Shown piece by piece: positions 57,022 to 64,000 of a stretch of 64,000 bases of DNA; the stretch's first letter is position 1; each line of letters begins with the position of its first letter. A program made the translations under genes and the position numbers. The notes below the pieces were generated by a model that was not told the DNA's origin, did not search any database, and saw nothing but the letters and a program-made list of their open reading frames with translations. The DNA is from Pseudomonas sp. (GTDB lineage: Bacteria > Pseudomonadota > Gammaproteobacteria > Pseudomonadales > Pseudomonadaceae), in assembly GCF_002796985.1 (NCBI RefSeq), contig NZ_PEKX01000012.1:124001-188000 (forward strand). The letters are read 5' to 3'.

Positions 57022-57049
57022 AAAAAAGCGCCGAACTGGGCGCTTTTTT
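57022..57049. terminator. Bidirectional terminator between the SPFH gene and miaE
   Basis: AAAAAAGCGCC / GGCGCTTTTTT with a six-base middle, between convergent genes. Confidence 0.9.
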
Positions 57050-57074
57050 CATTCCGATGTCCGACTCAGGCCAC

Positions 57075-57677
57075 CTACTCCATCGGCACACCGCTGTGGA
57101 AGCGGAACTCGCTGTCGGGCGACTGGATCAGCCCAGCCTCCACTTCACGGATTTCCACCACGCGACGCTCGATGTCGGCTTCATCGCCATAGCGGCGCGC
57201 CAGGCTCAGGTAGCCCTGGAAGTGTCGCGCTTCGGATTTCAGCAGCGAGCCGTAGAACTTGGCGAGATCCGCGTCCAGGTGATCCACCAGCGCGGCGAAG
57301 CGCTCGCAGCTGCGGCATTCGATGAAGGCGCCGACGATCAGCGTGTCCACCAGCTTTTTCGGCTCATGGCTGCGCACCACGGCGCGCAAGCCGGAAGCGT
57401 AGCGGCCGGCAGAGATCGCCCGCAGCGGTATGCCACGCTTCTTCAGGATCGCCAGCACCTGCTCATGGTGGCGCAACTCCTCCCGCGCCAGGCGCGACAT
57501 GAAGTTCACCAGCTCCTCGTGGGTGCTGTACTTGGCGATCAGGGCCAGGGCTGTGCTGGCGGCCTTGAACTCATTGTTCTTGTGGTCGATCAGCATCACC
57601 GCCGGATCGCGCAGCGCGGCTTCCACCCACGCATCCGGCGTGGCACAACCGAGGAATTCCCTGATTTCAGACAGCAT
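57075..57677 (-). CDS. miaE: tRNA-(ms2io6A) hydroxylase MiaE
   Basis: 200 residues from MLSEIREFLGCATPDAWVEA (ATG 57675-57677, TTGGAGAA upstream). Ferritin-like four-helix di-iron protein: ligands in KYSTHEELVNFMSRLAREELRHHEQV (Glu and E-x-x-H), ECRSCERFAAL and LLKSEARHFQGYL (E-x-x-H). Hydroxylates 2-methylthio-N6-isopentenyl adenosine next to the anticodon. It is transcribed away from the usp gene with a shared 206-base promoter region. Confidence 0.93.
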   Translation of the reverse strand: MLSEIREFLGCATPDAWVEAALRDPAVMLIDHKNNEFKAASTALALIAKYSTHEELVNFMSRLAREELRHHEQVLAILKKRGIPLRAISAGRYASGLRAVVRSHEPKKLVDTLIVGAFIECRSCERFAALVDHLDADLAKFYGSLLKSEARHFQGYLSLARRYGDEADIERRVVEIREVEAGLIQSPDSEFRFHSGVPME

Positions 57678-57883
57678 GTTCTTTCTCCAACCCGCAGGCC
57701 GCCGCGCAGCGGCGCAAACACTTGGCGCACCCGCCAATCGCTGGCCGGTGTCATAAAGGCGGGGCATTATACGAGGGCCGCTGCGCGGAACCAGCGTCCG
57801 GCGTTGATATGCCTCAACGTCATGAGTGAGATAACCCGACTACAGTTGTTCCACATAAACAACGCGCACGAAGGGAGACGATC

Positions 57884-58747
57884 ATGCAAGCCATCCGTAG
57901 CATCCTCGTAGTCGTGGACCCGGACCAGCCGGAAGGTCTCGCACTGAAACGGGCCCGCCTGATTGCCAGCGTGACCCAGTCGCACCTGCACCTGCTGGCC
58001 TGCGAACGTCGCGCCGACTACAGCGCCAAGCTCGAGCAAGTTGCCGAGGTATTGCGCCAGGAAGGTTTCAGCGCCTCCAGCCGCCAGGCGTGGAAGGAAA
58101 ACCTGCACCAGACCATCATCGCCGAGCAGCAGGCCGAAGGCTGCGGGCTGGTGATCAAGCAGCACAGCCCGGACAACCCGCTGAAGAAAGCCCTGCTCAC
58201 CCCCGACGACTGGAAGCTGCTGCGCTTCTGCCCGTCCCCCGTACTGCTGGTGAAGACCAGCCTGCCCTGGGCCGGGCGCAACATCCTCGCCGCCGTGGAC
58301 GTGGGCAACAACGACATCGAGCACCGCACCCTGCACGCCGGGATCGTCAGCCACGCCTACGACATTGCCGGGCTCGCCCACGGCCAGTTGCATGTCATCA
58401 GCGCCCACCCCTCCCCCATGCTCTCGGCCGCCGACCCGACCTTCCAGCTCAGCGAAACCATCGAGGCCAAGTACCGCGAGGCCTGCAAGACGTTCCAGGC
58501 TGAATACGGCGTGGACGACCAGCACCTGCACATCGAGGAAGGCCCGGCGGATGTCCTGATCCCGCGCGCGGCCCATAACCTCGACGCGGCAGTGACGGTG
58601 ATCGGCAGCGTGGCGCGCACCGGGCTGTCCGGCGCGCTGATCGGCAACACCGCCGAAGTCGTGCTCGACTCCCTGGAAAGCGACATCCTGGTCCTCAAGC
58701 CAGACGACATCGTCGCCCACCTGGAAGAGATCGCCGCTAAGCCCTGA
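57884..58747 (+). CDS. Tandem universal stress protein (UspE-like)
   Basis: 287 residues with two Usp domains. The first (MQAIRSILVVVDPDQPEGLALKRA to about 150) ends with GLVIKQHSPDNPLKKALLTPDDWKLLRFCPSPVLLV and lacks the ATP motif; the second (about 155-280) has AGRNILAAVDVGN and the ATP-binding G-x2-G-x9-G-[ST] type tail in GSVARTGLSGALIGNTAEVVL. Such proteins support survival in stress and anaerobiosis in pseudomonads (family knowledge). Ends before a degenerate REP. Confidence 0.9.
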   Translation: MQAIRSILVVVDPDQPEGLALKRARLIASVTQSHLHLLACERRADYSAKLEQVAEVLRQEGFSASSRQAWKENLHQTIIAEQQAEGCGLVIKQHSPDNPLKKALLTPDDWKLLRFCPSPVLLVKTSLPWAGRNILAAVDVGNNDIEHRTLHAGIVSHAYDIAGLAHGQLHVISAHPSPMLSAADPTFQLSETIEAKYREACKTFQAEYGVDDQHLHIEEGPADVLIPRAAHNLDAAVTVIGSVARTGLSGALIGNTAEVVLDSLESDILVLKPDDIVAHLEEIAAKP

Positions 58748-58769
58748 CGAACGCGGATTGAATACCGGC

Positions 58770-58834
58770 AGCTCGCGAACCCGCTCAACGTTGGAGCTGC
58801 TGGTAAATCCGTTCGCGAGCAAGTTCGCTCCTAC
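58770..58834. repeat. REP with degenerate left half
   Basis: An inverted REP copy (58812-58834, one base different from the others: AAGTTCGC) is intact; the left partner survives only as GCTCGCGAA at 58771-58779. Confidence 0.75.
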
Positions 58835-58845
58835 GAAAAGCCCGC

Positions 58846-58874
58846 AAAAAAGCCGCCCTTCGAGGCGGCTTTTT
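58846..58874. terminator. Bidirectional terminator after the usp gene
   Basis: AAAAAAGCCGCC-CTTCGA-GGCGGCTTTTT, convergent genes on both sides. Confidence 0.9.
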
Positions 58875-58890
58875 CAATGCGCAGGGCGAA

Positions 58891-59367
58891 TCAGGCCTGC
58901 GGCTCCAATCCCTCGACCAGGAAGCTCGGCGCAATGTAACGCTCGTAATGCGCCTCGGAGAGAATGAAGAACTCCTTGTCGATGGCATCGCGCAGGTCCG
59001 GCAGCGGCCATCCGCGGAACTCCGGCAGCAGCGCCAGACCGTAGGCTTCCACCTGATTGATCATCCGCGAGCCGCGGGCGATCAACTGGTAGGCCCAGCA
59101 ATAGGGCGACTGCTCGGGCACGAAGCGAATCTGCCGCTGCTCCAGCTGGCTGCGCAGCAGGGGCGCATCGAAGACTTCCAGCTTGGCCATCATCACCTGC
59201 GCCAGCAGGATCTCCAGACGGCTCAGGACCGCCCGTTTCTCCTCGTCGCCGTAACGGTTCCAGTTCACCACTTCGTGATGGAAACGCTTGCAGCCACGGC
59301 AGACCAGGTCGCCATAGACCGTCGAGCAGAGCCCGACACAGGGGGTTTTGATGCGCTGAGAAGACAT
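58891..59367 (-). CDS. DUF1289 Cys4 protein with C-terminal extension
   Basis: 158 residues from MSSQRIKTPCVGLCSTVYGD (ATG 59365-59367). The DUF1289 motif is C-x3-C-x8-C-x2-C: Cys10, Cys14, Cys23, Cys26 followed by GCKRFHHEVVNWN, suggesting a bound metal or iron-sulfur cluster. DUF1289 proteins are usually only 60-80 residues; here about 90 extra residues follow (MAKLEVFDAPLLRSQLEQRQ, SPYCWAYQLIARGSRM, AIDKEFFILSEAHYERYIAP), which is normal for the pseudomonad version next to acnB. Function unknown. Divergent from acnB. Confidence 0.85.
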   Translation of the reverse strand: MSSQRIKTPCVGLCSTVYGDLVCRGCKRFHHEVVNWNRYGDEEKRAVLSRLEILLAQVMMAKLEVFDAPLLRSQLEQRQIRFVPEQSPYCWAYQLIARGSRMINQVEAYGLALLPEFRGWPLPDLRDAIDKEFFILSEAHYERYIAPSFLVEGLEPQA

Positions 59368-59447
59368 GGGGCAACAGGTAGCGGGCAAAGGCGACATGTT
59401 AGCCCTTTGTCTAGGCAAGATCACCCTTCGGAGCCACGTAAATCGGC

Positions 59448-59476
59448 TTACCAAGGCCGGTTAATTCCATTAGACT
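59448..59476 (+). promoter_or_regulatory. Possible sigma70 promoter of acnB
   Basis: TTACCA (59448-59453), 17-base spacer, TAGACT (59471-59476): four of six matches in each box. It would give a leader of about 265 bases before the acnB start. Confidence 0.45.
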
Positions 59477-59507
59477 AGGTCCGCCTTTTTGGCGTCATTG
59501 TCCGAAA

Positions 59508-59629
59508 GAAGCTGTTTTCAAAGCGTCACGAAGCACAGATTCCGGCAGCCGCGCGGTCTGGCGTTCCCCTCAAGCGTCCAGACCCATCAGTCCCAGGCCA
59601 GCCCGGCGTAAAACTTTGAAAACAGCTTC
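59508..59629 (+). promoter_or_regulatory. Long stem in the acnB leader
   Basis: Perfect 16-base inverted repeat GAAGCTGTTTTCAAAG (59508-59523) / CTTTGAAAACAGCTTC (59614-59629), 90 bases apart. Within the predicted leader it would form a stable long-range stem. The rest of the 381-base gap between the DUF1289 gene and acnB holds a short frame (59679-59735, see findings) and no other gene. Confidence 0.6.
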
Positions 59630-59748
59630 TGCCCGGAGATCGCCGGTGCCGTCGTAGGTCAGTGGATTACCGTCCACCATGCCTGACGAATGGATCGGAG
59701 AGGTCTCCTGGATACGCGTCCTCCGGGACCACTGATGAGGGAAATACT

Positions 59749-62358
59749 GTGCTTGAAGCCTATCGCAAACACGTAGAAGAGCGTGCCGCCCAGGGCGTCG
59801 TGCCCCAGCCGCTGAACGCCGAACAGACCGCTGGTCTGATCGAACTCCTGAAGAACCCGCCGGCCGGCGAAGAAGAATTTCTCCTCGACCTGATCACCAA
59901 CCGCGTCCCGCCGGGCGTGGACGAAGCTGCCTACGTCAAGGCCGGCTTCCTGTCCGCCGTTGCCAAGGGCGAAGCCACTTCCCCGCTGCTCTCCAAGACC
60001 CGCGCCCTCGAGCTGCTGGGCACCATGCAGGGTGGCTACAACATCACCACCATGGTCGAGCTGCTGGACAGCGCCGAGCTGGCTGAAGTTGCCGCCGCGC
60101 AACTGAAGCACACCCTGCTGATGTTCGACGCCTTCCACGACGTTGCCGAGCGCGCCAAGAAAGGCAACGCCGCCGCCAAGGCCGTGCTGCAGTCCTGGGC
60201 CGATGGCGAGTGGTTCAAGGCCCGTCCGGCCGTCGCCGAGAAGCTGACCCTGACCGTGTTCAAGGTCCCCGGCGAAACCAACACCGACGACCTGTCGCCC
60301 GCTCCGGACGCCTGGTCGCGCCCTGACATCCCGCTGCACGCCCTGGCCATGCTGAAAATGGCCCGTGACGGCATCGAGCCGATCCAGCCGGGCTCCGTCG
60401 GTCCGCTGACGCAGATCGAAGCCGTCAAGGCCAAGGGCTTCCCGGTCGCCTACGTCGGTGACGTGGTCGGTACCGGCTCCTCCCGCAAGTCCGCCACCAA
60501 CTCGGTGCTGTGGTTCTTCGGCGACGACATCCCCTACGTGCCGAACAAGCGCGGCGGCGGTTTCTGCTTCGGCACCAAGATCGCCCCGATCTTCTACAAC
60601 ACCATGGAAGACGCCGGCGCCCTGCCGATCGAATTCGACTGCACCAACCTGGCCATGGGCGACGTCATCGACGTGTACCCGTACGAAGGCAAGGTCGTGC
60701 GTCATGACAGCGGCGAAGTGGTCACCACCTTCGAGCTGAAGACCCCGGTTCTGCTGGACGAAGTCCGCGCCGGCGGCCGTATTCCGCTGATCGTTGGCCG
60801 TGGCCTGACCGAGAAGGCCCGTGCCGAACTCGGCCTGGCGGCATCCGACCTGTTCAAGAAGCCGGAAGCTCCGGTAGACAGCGGCAAGGGCTTCACCCTC
60901 GCCCAGAAGATGGTTGGCCGCGCCTGCGGTCTGGCCGAAGGCCAGGGCGTACGTCCGGGCACCTACTGCGAACCGAAGATGACCACCGTCGGTTCCCAGG
61001 ACACCACCGGCCCGATGACCCGCGACGAGCTGAAAGACCTGGCTTGCCTGGGCTTCTCCGCCGACCTGGTGATGCAGTCCTTCTGCCACACCGCCGCTTA
61101 TCCGAAGCCGATCGACGTCAAGACCCACCACACCCTGCCGGACTTCATCATGACCCGCGGTGGTGTCTCCCTGCGTCCGGGCGACGGCATCATCCACAGC
61201 TGGCTGAACCGCATGCTGCTGCCTGACACCGTCGGCACCGGCGGTGACTCGCACACCCGCTTCCCGATCGGCATCAGCTTCCCGGCCGGTTCCGGCCTGG
61301 TCGCCTTCGCCGCTGCCACCGGCGTCATGCCGCTGGACATGCCGGAATCGGTTCTGGTGCGTTTCAAGGGCAAGCTGCAACCGGGCATCACCCTGCGTGA
61401 CCTGGTCCATGCGATCCCCTACTACGCCATCCAGGCGGGCCTGCTGACCGTCGAGAAGAAAGGCAAGAAGAACATCTTCTCCGGCCGCATCCTCGAGATC
61501 GAAGGTCTGAACGACCTGACCGTCGAGCAAGCCTTCGAGCTGTCCGACGCCTCTGCCGAGCGTTCGGCTGCCGGTTGCACCATCAAGCTGCCGGAAGACG
61601 CCATCGCCGAATACCTGAAGTCCAACATCACCCTGCTGCGCTGGATGATCGGCGAAGGTTACGGCGACGCCCGCACCCTGGAGCGCCGCGCGCAAGCGAT
61701 GGAAGCCTGGCTGGCCAACCCGCAGCTGCTGGAAGCCGACAAGGACGCCGAGTACGCCGCGGTCATCGAGATCGACCTGGCCGACGTCAAGGAGCCGGTC
61801 CTCTGCGCTCCGAACGACCCGGACGACGCCCGTCTGCTGTCCAGCGTTCAAGGCCGCAAGATCGATGAAGTCTTCATCGGCTCCTGCATGACCAACATCG
61901 GTCACTTCCGCGCTGCCGGCAAACTGCTGGACAAGGTCAAGGGTGGCATTCCGACCCGTCTGTGGCTGGCTCCGCCGACCAAGATGGACGCCCACCAGCT
62001 GACCGAGGAAGGCTACTACGGCATCTACGGCAAGGCTGGCGCGCGCATGGAAATGCCGGGCTGCTCGCTGTGCATGGGTAACCAGGCTCGCGTACAGACC
62101 GGTTCGACCGTGGTCTCCACTTCGACCCGTAACTTCCCGAACCGTCTGGGCGACGCCACCGACGTGTTCCTGGCATCCGCCGAGCTGGCCGCCGTCGCTT
62201 CGATCATCGGCAAACTGCCGACCATCGAGGAGTACATGGCCTACGCGAAGGACATCGACAGCATGTCTGCCGATATCTATCGCTACCTGAGCTTCGACCA
62301 GATCGCCGAGTTCCGCGAAGCTGCAGCCAACGCGAAGATCCCAGCCGTTCAGGTCTGA
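59749..62358 (+). CDS. acnB: Aconitate hydratase B
   Basis: 869 residues from the GTG at 59749 with GAGGG upstream (TGATGAGGGAAATACT-GTG). Cluster ligands Cys713 (GSCMTNIGH), Cys772 and Cys775 (CSLCMGN), three positions later than in E. coli AcnB. The N-terminal HEAT-like domain and swivel domain precede the catalytic core ([25 protein letters not shown]). Interconverts citrate and isocitrate in the TCA cycle; the cluster is oxygen-labile, and apo-AcnB binds RNA in E. coli. In P. aeruginosa iron limitation lowers acnB through PrrF sRNAs (established; not seen directly here). Confidence 0.96.
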   Translation: MLEAYRKHVEERAAQGVVPQPLNAEQTAGLIELLKNPPAGEEEFLLDLITNRVPPGVDEAAYVKAGFLSAVAKGEATSPLLSKTRALELLGTMQGGYNITTMVELLDSAELAEVAAAQLKHTLLMFDAFHDVAERAKKGNAAAKAVLQSWADGEWFKARPAVAEKLTLTVFKVPGETNTDDLSPAPDAWSRPDIPLHALAMLKMARDGIEPIQPGSVGPLTQIEAVKAKGFPVAYVGDVVGTGSSRKSATNSVLWFFGDDIPYVPNKRGGGFCFGTKIAPIFYNTMEDAGALPIEFDCTNLAMGDVIDVYPYEGKVVRHDSGEVVTTFELKTPVLLDEVRAGGRIPLIVGRGLTEKARAELGLAASDLFKKPEAPVDSGKGFTLAQKMVGRACGLAEGQGVRPGTYCEPKMTTVGSQDTTGPMTRDELKDLACLGFSADLVMQSFCHTAAYPKPIDVKTHHTLPDFIMTRGGVSLRPGDGIIHSWLNRMLLPDTVGTGGDSHTRFPIGISFPAGSGLVAFAAATGVMPLDMPESVLVRFKGKLQPGITLRDLVHAIPYYAIQAGLLTVEKKGKKNIFSGRILEIEGLNDLTVEQAFELSDASAERSAAGCTIKLPEDAIAEYLKSNITLLRWMIGEGYGDARTLERRAQAMEAWLANPQLLEADKDAEYAAVIEIDLADVKEPVLCAPNDPDDARLLSSVQGRKIDEVFIGSCMTNIGHFRAAGKLLDKVKGGIPTRLWLAPPTKMDAHQLTEEGYYGIYGKAGARMEMPGCSLCMGNQARVQTGSTVVSTSTRNFPNRLGDATDVFLASAELAAVASIIGKLPTIEEYMAYAKDIDSMSADIYRYLSFDQIAEFREAAANAKIPAVQV

Positions 62359-62374
62359 GTCTCCTAGCGTGATG

Positions 62375-62406
62375 AAAAGCCCCGCCTCGTGCGGGGCTTT
62401 TCTTTT
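62375..62406 (+). terminator. Rho-independent terminator of acnB
   Basis: AAAAGCCCCGC-CTCGT-GCGGGGCTTTTCTTTT, 16 bases after the stop. Confidence 0.92.
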
Positions 62407-62435
62407 CTGCAAGGGCCGAAATAGAGCGCTTCGCA

Positions 62436-62605
62436 CCCATCCTAACGATGGGCCTAATACTTATTGACCGGTTGCGCCTCGGGCTTCGAGGGCTATGGTG
62501 GACAACAGGCTCCTGCCGATATCCGTGCTCAGGTGCCCTTGTGGAACCCTCCAGAGGTGCGCTCCCTTCCTCTGCGCCCCGCCTCCATGGCGGGGCTTCT
62601 TTTTT
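62436..62605 (+). promoter_or_regulatory. Possible NasT-responsive leader with terminator before nasS
   Basis: Two small hairpins, CCCATC-CTAAC-GATGGG (62436-62452) and CCTCG-GGCTT-CGAGG (62477-62491), are followed by a full intrinsic terminator GCCCCGCC-TCCAT-GGCGGGGC (62576-62596) with TTCTTTTTT, 175 bases before the nasS start codon. A terminator in a leader is how NasT-type ANTAR antiterminators act on nitrate genes. Hexaloops with the exact ANTAR bases are not evident, so this remains a candidate. The rest of the gap to 62779 shows no gene. Confidence 0.45.
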
Positions 62606-62779
62606 GCCCACCCGCCTGGCACAGCCCTTGCTCCACTCCTGACACCTGCGATCCAACGGCGGATCGCTCCCGACAATCAACAATCGACAATGGCGTCGCG
62701 GTCACCTCCTCTGACGGCAGGTGGCGCGGCGCCATTCTCTTGCGTTGAGCGTGCATTGAGAGTGTGTGCAGAGGTGGAA

Positions 62780-63982
62780 ATGATCGACAGCAGCAGCGCA
62801 CTGCCGGACAGCCTGGCCTGGGTGGCCGGCTCCGATGCCCCGGAGAAGACCGCGCTCAACCTGGGCTACATGGCCCTCACCGACTCCGCCTCGCTGGTGG
62901 TGGCCGCGACCCAGGGCTTTGGCCAGCCCTACGGGCTGACCCTGAACCTGCAACGGCAGAACTCCTGGGCCGGGCTGCGTGACCGCCTGCTCAGCGGCGA
63001 GCTGGATGCGGCGCAGAGCCTCTACGGGCTCATCTACGACCTGCAACTGGGCCTGGGCGGCGCGCCGGCTACCGACATGGCCGTACTCATGGGGCTGTGC
63101 CAGAACGGTCAGTCGATCAACCTCTCCGCCCCGCTGATGCGCGACGGCGTGACCTGCGCTGAAGCACTGCAAAGCCATGTGCGCCAGAACGGTGCGCAGC
63201 TGACCCTCGCCCACACCTTCCCCACCGGCACCCACGCCATGTGGCTGTACTACTGGCTGGCTGCCCACGGCATACATCCCCTGCGGGACGTGCGCAGCCT
63301 GGTGGTGCCGCCGGCGCAGATGGTCGAGCACCTGAAGGCCGGGCGCATCGACGGTTTCTGCGCCGGTGGCCCCTGGGGCGCCCTGGCGGTGGACGAAGGC
63401 ATGGGCTTCACCCTCGCCACCAGCCAGCAGATCTGGCCAGACCACCCGGAAAAGGTGCTGGGCACCACCCGCGCCTTCGTCGAGCAGTACCCCAATACCG
63501 CCCGCGCACTGATCATGAGCCTCCTCGACGCGAGCCGCTTCATCGAAGCCAGCGAGGACAACCTGCGCAGCGCCGCCCAGTTGATCAGCAGCGAGGACTA
63601 CGTCAACGCCCCGCTCGCCAGCGTCGAACCGCGCCTGCTCGGCCGCTATCAGGATGGCCTCGGCCACGCCTGGCAGGACGCGCACCCGCTGCGCTTCTTC
63701 AACGACGGTCAGGCGACCTTTCCCTGGCTGTCCGATGGGCTCTGGTTCATGACCCAGTTCCGCCGCTGGGGCCTGCTGCGCGAGGACGTCGACTACCTCG
63801 GCATCGCCCGCCAGGTCCAGCAGCTCGATCTGTACCGCGAAGCCGCCAGCGCCGTGGGCGTCGGCGTGCCAAAAGCCCTGATGCGCGCCTCGACCCTGAT
63901 CGACGGTCGCCTCTGGGACGGCAGCGACCCGACCGGTTACGCCCGCAGCTTCGAGCTGAATGCCCTGGCGGAGCGAGGTTGA
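62780..63982 (+). CDS. nasS: Nitrate-sensing regulator NasS (ABC substrate-binding protein-like)
   Basis: 400 residues from the ATG at 62780 (GAGGTGGAA upstream), no signal peptide, so a cytoplasmic version of the NrtA/NasF nitrate-binding fold: LNLGYMALTDSASLVVAATQGF, LRDRLLSGELDAAQSLYGLIYDLQLGLGG, THAMWLYYWLAAHGI, PPAQMVEHLKAGRIDGFCAGGPWG. NasS binds nitrate and releases the antiterminator NasT, which then allows expression of nitrate/nitrite assimilation genes. nasT begins two bases after its stop. Confidence 0.93.
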   Translation: MIDSSSALPDSLAWVAGSDAPEKTALNLGYMALTDSASLVVAATQGFGQPYGLTLNLQRQNSWAGLRDRLLSGELDAAQSLYGLIYDLQLGLGGAPATDMAVLMGLCQNGQSINLSAPLMRDGVTCAEALQSHVRQNGAQLTLAHTFPTGTHAMWLYYWLAAHGIHPLRDVRSLVVPPAQMVEHLKAGRIDGFCAGGPWGALAVDEGMGFTLATSQQIWPDHPEKVLGTTRAFVEQYPNTARALIMSLLDASRFIEASEDNLRSAAQLISSEDYVNAPLASVEPRLLGRYQDGLGHAWQDAHPLRFFNDGQATFPWLSDGLWFMTQFRRWGLLREDVDYLGIARQVQQLDLYREAASAVGVGVPKALMRASTLIDGRLWDGSDPTGYARSFELNALAERG

Positions 63983-63984
63983 GC

Positions 63985-64000
63985 ATGCTGCGCGTCCTGC
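63985..64000 (+). CDS. nasT: Start of nasT (ANTAR antiterminator), cut by the window end
   Basis: ATG at 63985, two bases after the nasS TGA; the visible codons read MLRVL, as NasT proteins begin. The rest is outside the window. Identity rests on the universal nasS-nasT pairing. Confidence 0.7.

Noticed and set aside
59659..62436. Very long open frame antisense to acnB
   Set aside because: Shadow of a GC-rich conserved gene; the acnB frame is certain and the antisense product has no domain.

Overview
The window is about 65 percent GC chromosomal DNA from a Pseudomonas. From 6.8 kb to the right end the gene order follows the P. aeruginosa PAO1 segment that runs, as I recall it, from cysI (PA1838) down to nasS (PA1786): cysI, DUF934, a TetR-controlled pair, an AcuI-like reductase, sohB, nudC, a lysine decarboxylase, dnaQ-rnhA, gloB-mltD, the Npp peptide transporter, fabI, ppiD-hupB-lon-clpX-clpP-tig, tRNAs, folD, cysS-glnS, ppiB-lpxH, miaE, a UspA protein, acnB and nasS. 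It looks like a relative of the P. aeruginosa / nitroreducens / citronellolis group rather than P. aeruginosa itself, because nhaB and parRS, present in the PAO1 order I remember, are missing.

Left part, 1-7.3 kb, is the accessory part. It has the end of a TolC-type outer membrane channel translationally linked to an acyltransferase-like protein, an orphan fimbrial tip adhesin of lower GC, a dead GFA-family gene carrying several lesions, yggL, a second gene remnant broken by an amber codon, a MATE exporter, a DUF2970 protein, a 37-residue membrane protein and a PaaI-type thioesterase.

Middle part, 7.5-27.3 kb: sulfite/nitrite reductase CysI with its DUF934 partner; a hotdog thioesterase plus alpha/beta hydrolase facing a TetR gene across a perfect 17-bp-arm palindrome; quinone-type reductase; SohB; a lipid-related run (histidine phosphatase, SCP2, ACAD10-like phosphotransferase, SDR); a TSUP permease; NudC overlapping a protein that resembles the N-terminal part of ChpA/PilL; a crotonase; an AdiC-like permease and the lysine decarboxylase LdcA.

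Between ldcA and dnaQ (27.26-27.90 kb) lies a non-coding structured element: seven copies of a hexamer, then two large nested inverted repeats. Inside the first are two adjacent hairpins whose hexaloops, ATGGAT and AGGGAT, match the ANGGAN motif bound by RsmA/CsrA proteins. This is the most interesting object in the window.

Right part, 27.9-64 kb, is housekeeping: replication proofreading and RNase H, glyoxalase II, murein hydrolase, the five-gene Npp importer, FabI, the protein-quality-control block with a heat-shock type promoter before lon, three tRNAs (Arg-His-Leu) with a strong stable-RNA promoter, FolD, two tRNA synthetases, LpxH, aconitase B with a long structured leader, and the nitrate sensor NasS followed by the start of nasT. 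Four REP sequences and many bidirectional terminators punctuate the genes. No insertion sequence, prophage, integrase or CRISPR array was found.
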